Of a DNA stretch of 44,167 nt, positions 43,334 through 44,167 are shown piece after piece. The translations under genes were made by a program, and so were the position numbers. Each line of letters begins with the position of its first letter. The stretch's first letter is position 1. Source of the DNA: a virus; the IMG/VR virus record IMGVR_UViG_3300032242_002385, positions 1-44,167 of that record; one strand, written 5' to 3'. Under the pieces are notes generated by a model. The model was not told the origin of the DNA and ran no database searches. It saw only the letters and a program-made list of their open reading frames with translations.

Positions 43334-43342
43334 ATTTTATCA
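43334..43342 (-). promoter_or_regulatory. Weak extended -10 promoter candidate, TGATAAAAT
   Basis: The stop codon TGA of the upstream gene runs into TAAAAT (one mismatch to TATAAT). It lies 17 bases upstream of the collagen-like gene start. Weak member of the family. Confidence 0.3.
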
Positions 43343-44167
43343 TATTGGTTGTCCCCAGCCAATAAAGTCTCCAAGTACTGCTGAAATTATAAGATCTCCA
43401 GATTGTGCACCTACTGACATTGATACTACTGCAGATATCTTTGTTGTTTCAACAAGAGTTGGTTCAAATCCTTGAGCTTGACCCAACTTGTATCCTGCTG
43501 CAAATGATCTTGCTGATATTGTTGAAGAAATTCCATAAATATTAGGAATTTTAATTAATGTATATCCACGAGAATTTGCTGATTGTGTTATAGAATAGCT
43601 TGTTGATAATACAGCATTTCCGCCAACACGAGTATTTGATGCCTTTGAAAATTCTGGAATAATTAATGAAGGTTCAAATCCTGAAGGTACTCCACCTACA
43701 TAACCTCCGCCATTTACTGTAGCAGTAGCAATAAGTGGGGTAATCTTTGAAGATACTGACAATATTCCAATGTTTGCATCTGAATTTGCAGAAATATTAA
43801 ATATTGGAGAAACTACAAATGCTGTAGAAATTGTTGCATTTGCCTTAGAAGTTATTATTGTATTAATTCCTATAGGCGGAATATATACAGTTCCCACAGA
43901 AGAAACATTGATAGATGAAGATATCTTAATGTTTTGAGAAATTGCTTCTTGTGCATCAGAATAAACGTTTGCAATAAGTTTAACAATAGGAACAAACACT
44001 GGAGGAGCAATAACTGGTACTTGAATTACTTCAACTAGATCAAACTTTTCTGTTGCGTTAGAGTTAACTCCTGCGGTTGCTGATAGGCTAGAGTTAACAA
44101 TTGATGCAACTGCTTTACCGTTGCTGAGTTCTGTAGCGTTGATGTTTTGTAGGTCAAGAGTTGCTGA
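43340..44167 (-). CDS. Large Ala/Ser/Val-rich virion protein, C-terminal part (truncated by edge)
   Basis: The frame is open to the window edge: the codons from 44167 read SATLDLQNINATELSNGKAV and continue without a stop into the visible portion. A GTG at 43999 is just an internal valine. The 275 visible codons are beta-rich with repeated blocks of alternating Ala/Ser/Val/Ile (for example ISSTISARSFAAGYKLGQAQ; GFEPTLVETTKISAVVSMSV), with GFEPSL and GFEPTL shared by two blocks. This suggests tandem beta units of a fibre-like or surface protein. Function unknown; neighbours suggest virion structure. Confidence 0.7.
   Translation of the reverse strand, partial: SATLDLQNINATELSNGKAVASIVNSSLSATAGVNSNATEKFDLVEVIQVPVIAPPVFVPIVKLIANVYSDAQEAISQNIKISSSINVSSVGTVYIPPIGINTIITSKANATISTAFVVSPIFNISANSDANIGILSVSSKITPLIATATVNGGGYVGGVPSGFEPSLIIPEFSKASNTRVGGNAVLSTSYSITQSANSRGYTLIKIPNIYGISSTISARSFAAGYKLGQAQGFEPTLVETTKISAVVSMSVGAQSGDLIISAVLGDFIGWGQPI

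Noticed and set aside
1-44167. tRNA genes, CRISPR arrays, insertion sequences, integrase or attachment sites
   Set aside because: I looked through the short gaps and the frames and saw none; gaps are all under about 100 bases.

Overview
The window is an AT-rich stretch (about one third G+C by eye) of a tailed double-stranded DNA phage with a long, probably non-contractile tail (siphovirus type, Caudoviricetes). Every credible gene lies on the minus strand, so transcription runs from the high coordinates to the low ones. Genes are tightly packed, often with 1- or 4-base stop/start overlaps. The host is not identified. A cytoplasmic CHAP endolysin with a peptidoglycan-binding tail and a general actinophage-like gene set suggest a low-GC Gram-positive, perhaps an actinobacterium (low confidence).

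Layout in the direction of transcription: (1) 44167-36808, four large virion-surface proteins: a truncated one at the edge, a collagen-like one, a 1281-residue repeat protein and a LamG-like adhesin. (2) 36739-27002, the head and connector block: small protein, portal, CHAP endolysin, small membrane protein, prohead protease with a nested scaffold, major capsid, connector and head-closure proteins, tail completion/terminator proteins, major tail protein. (3) 26888-19950, tail assembly chaperones joined by a -1 frameshift, a 1896-residue tape measure and a distal-tail-like protein. (4) 19949-5311, the tail tip and fibre block: a 2023-residue hub/adhesin, two minor tail proteins, a 1957-residue fibre with a C-terminal S74 chaperone, and three small proteins. 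(5) 5311-3143, an HNH endonuclease, a metallophosphoesterase, a 59-residue holin-like protein, a zinc ribbon, a helix-turn-helix-like protein and a small helical protein. (6) 3165-1, replication: small proteins, a DnaB-type helicase interrupted by an in-frame TAA, a DnaG-type primase and the first codons of a further gene. Terminase, DNA polymerase and integrase are not in the window.

The most notable observations are the TAA stop between Walker B and the distal half of the helicase; an in-frame internal start with a strong ribosome-binding site that would make a separate scaffold from the protease gene; a canonical CCCAAAC slippery heptamer followed by a 7-bp hairpin in the tail chaperone gene; a family of extended -10 promoters (TGnTATAAT) in the short intergenic gaps, several overlapping stop codons; and a shared translation leader before the major capsid and major tail genes. 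Three reading frames not opened by a conventional long ORF were recovered: the 59-residue holin-like gene, a 55-residue coiled-coil gene and the frameshift extension. No gap longer than 300 bases lacks a gene. I saw no tRNA, CRISPR array or insertion sequence.
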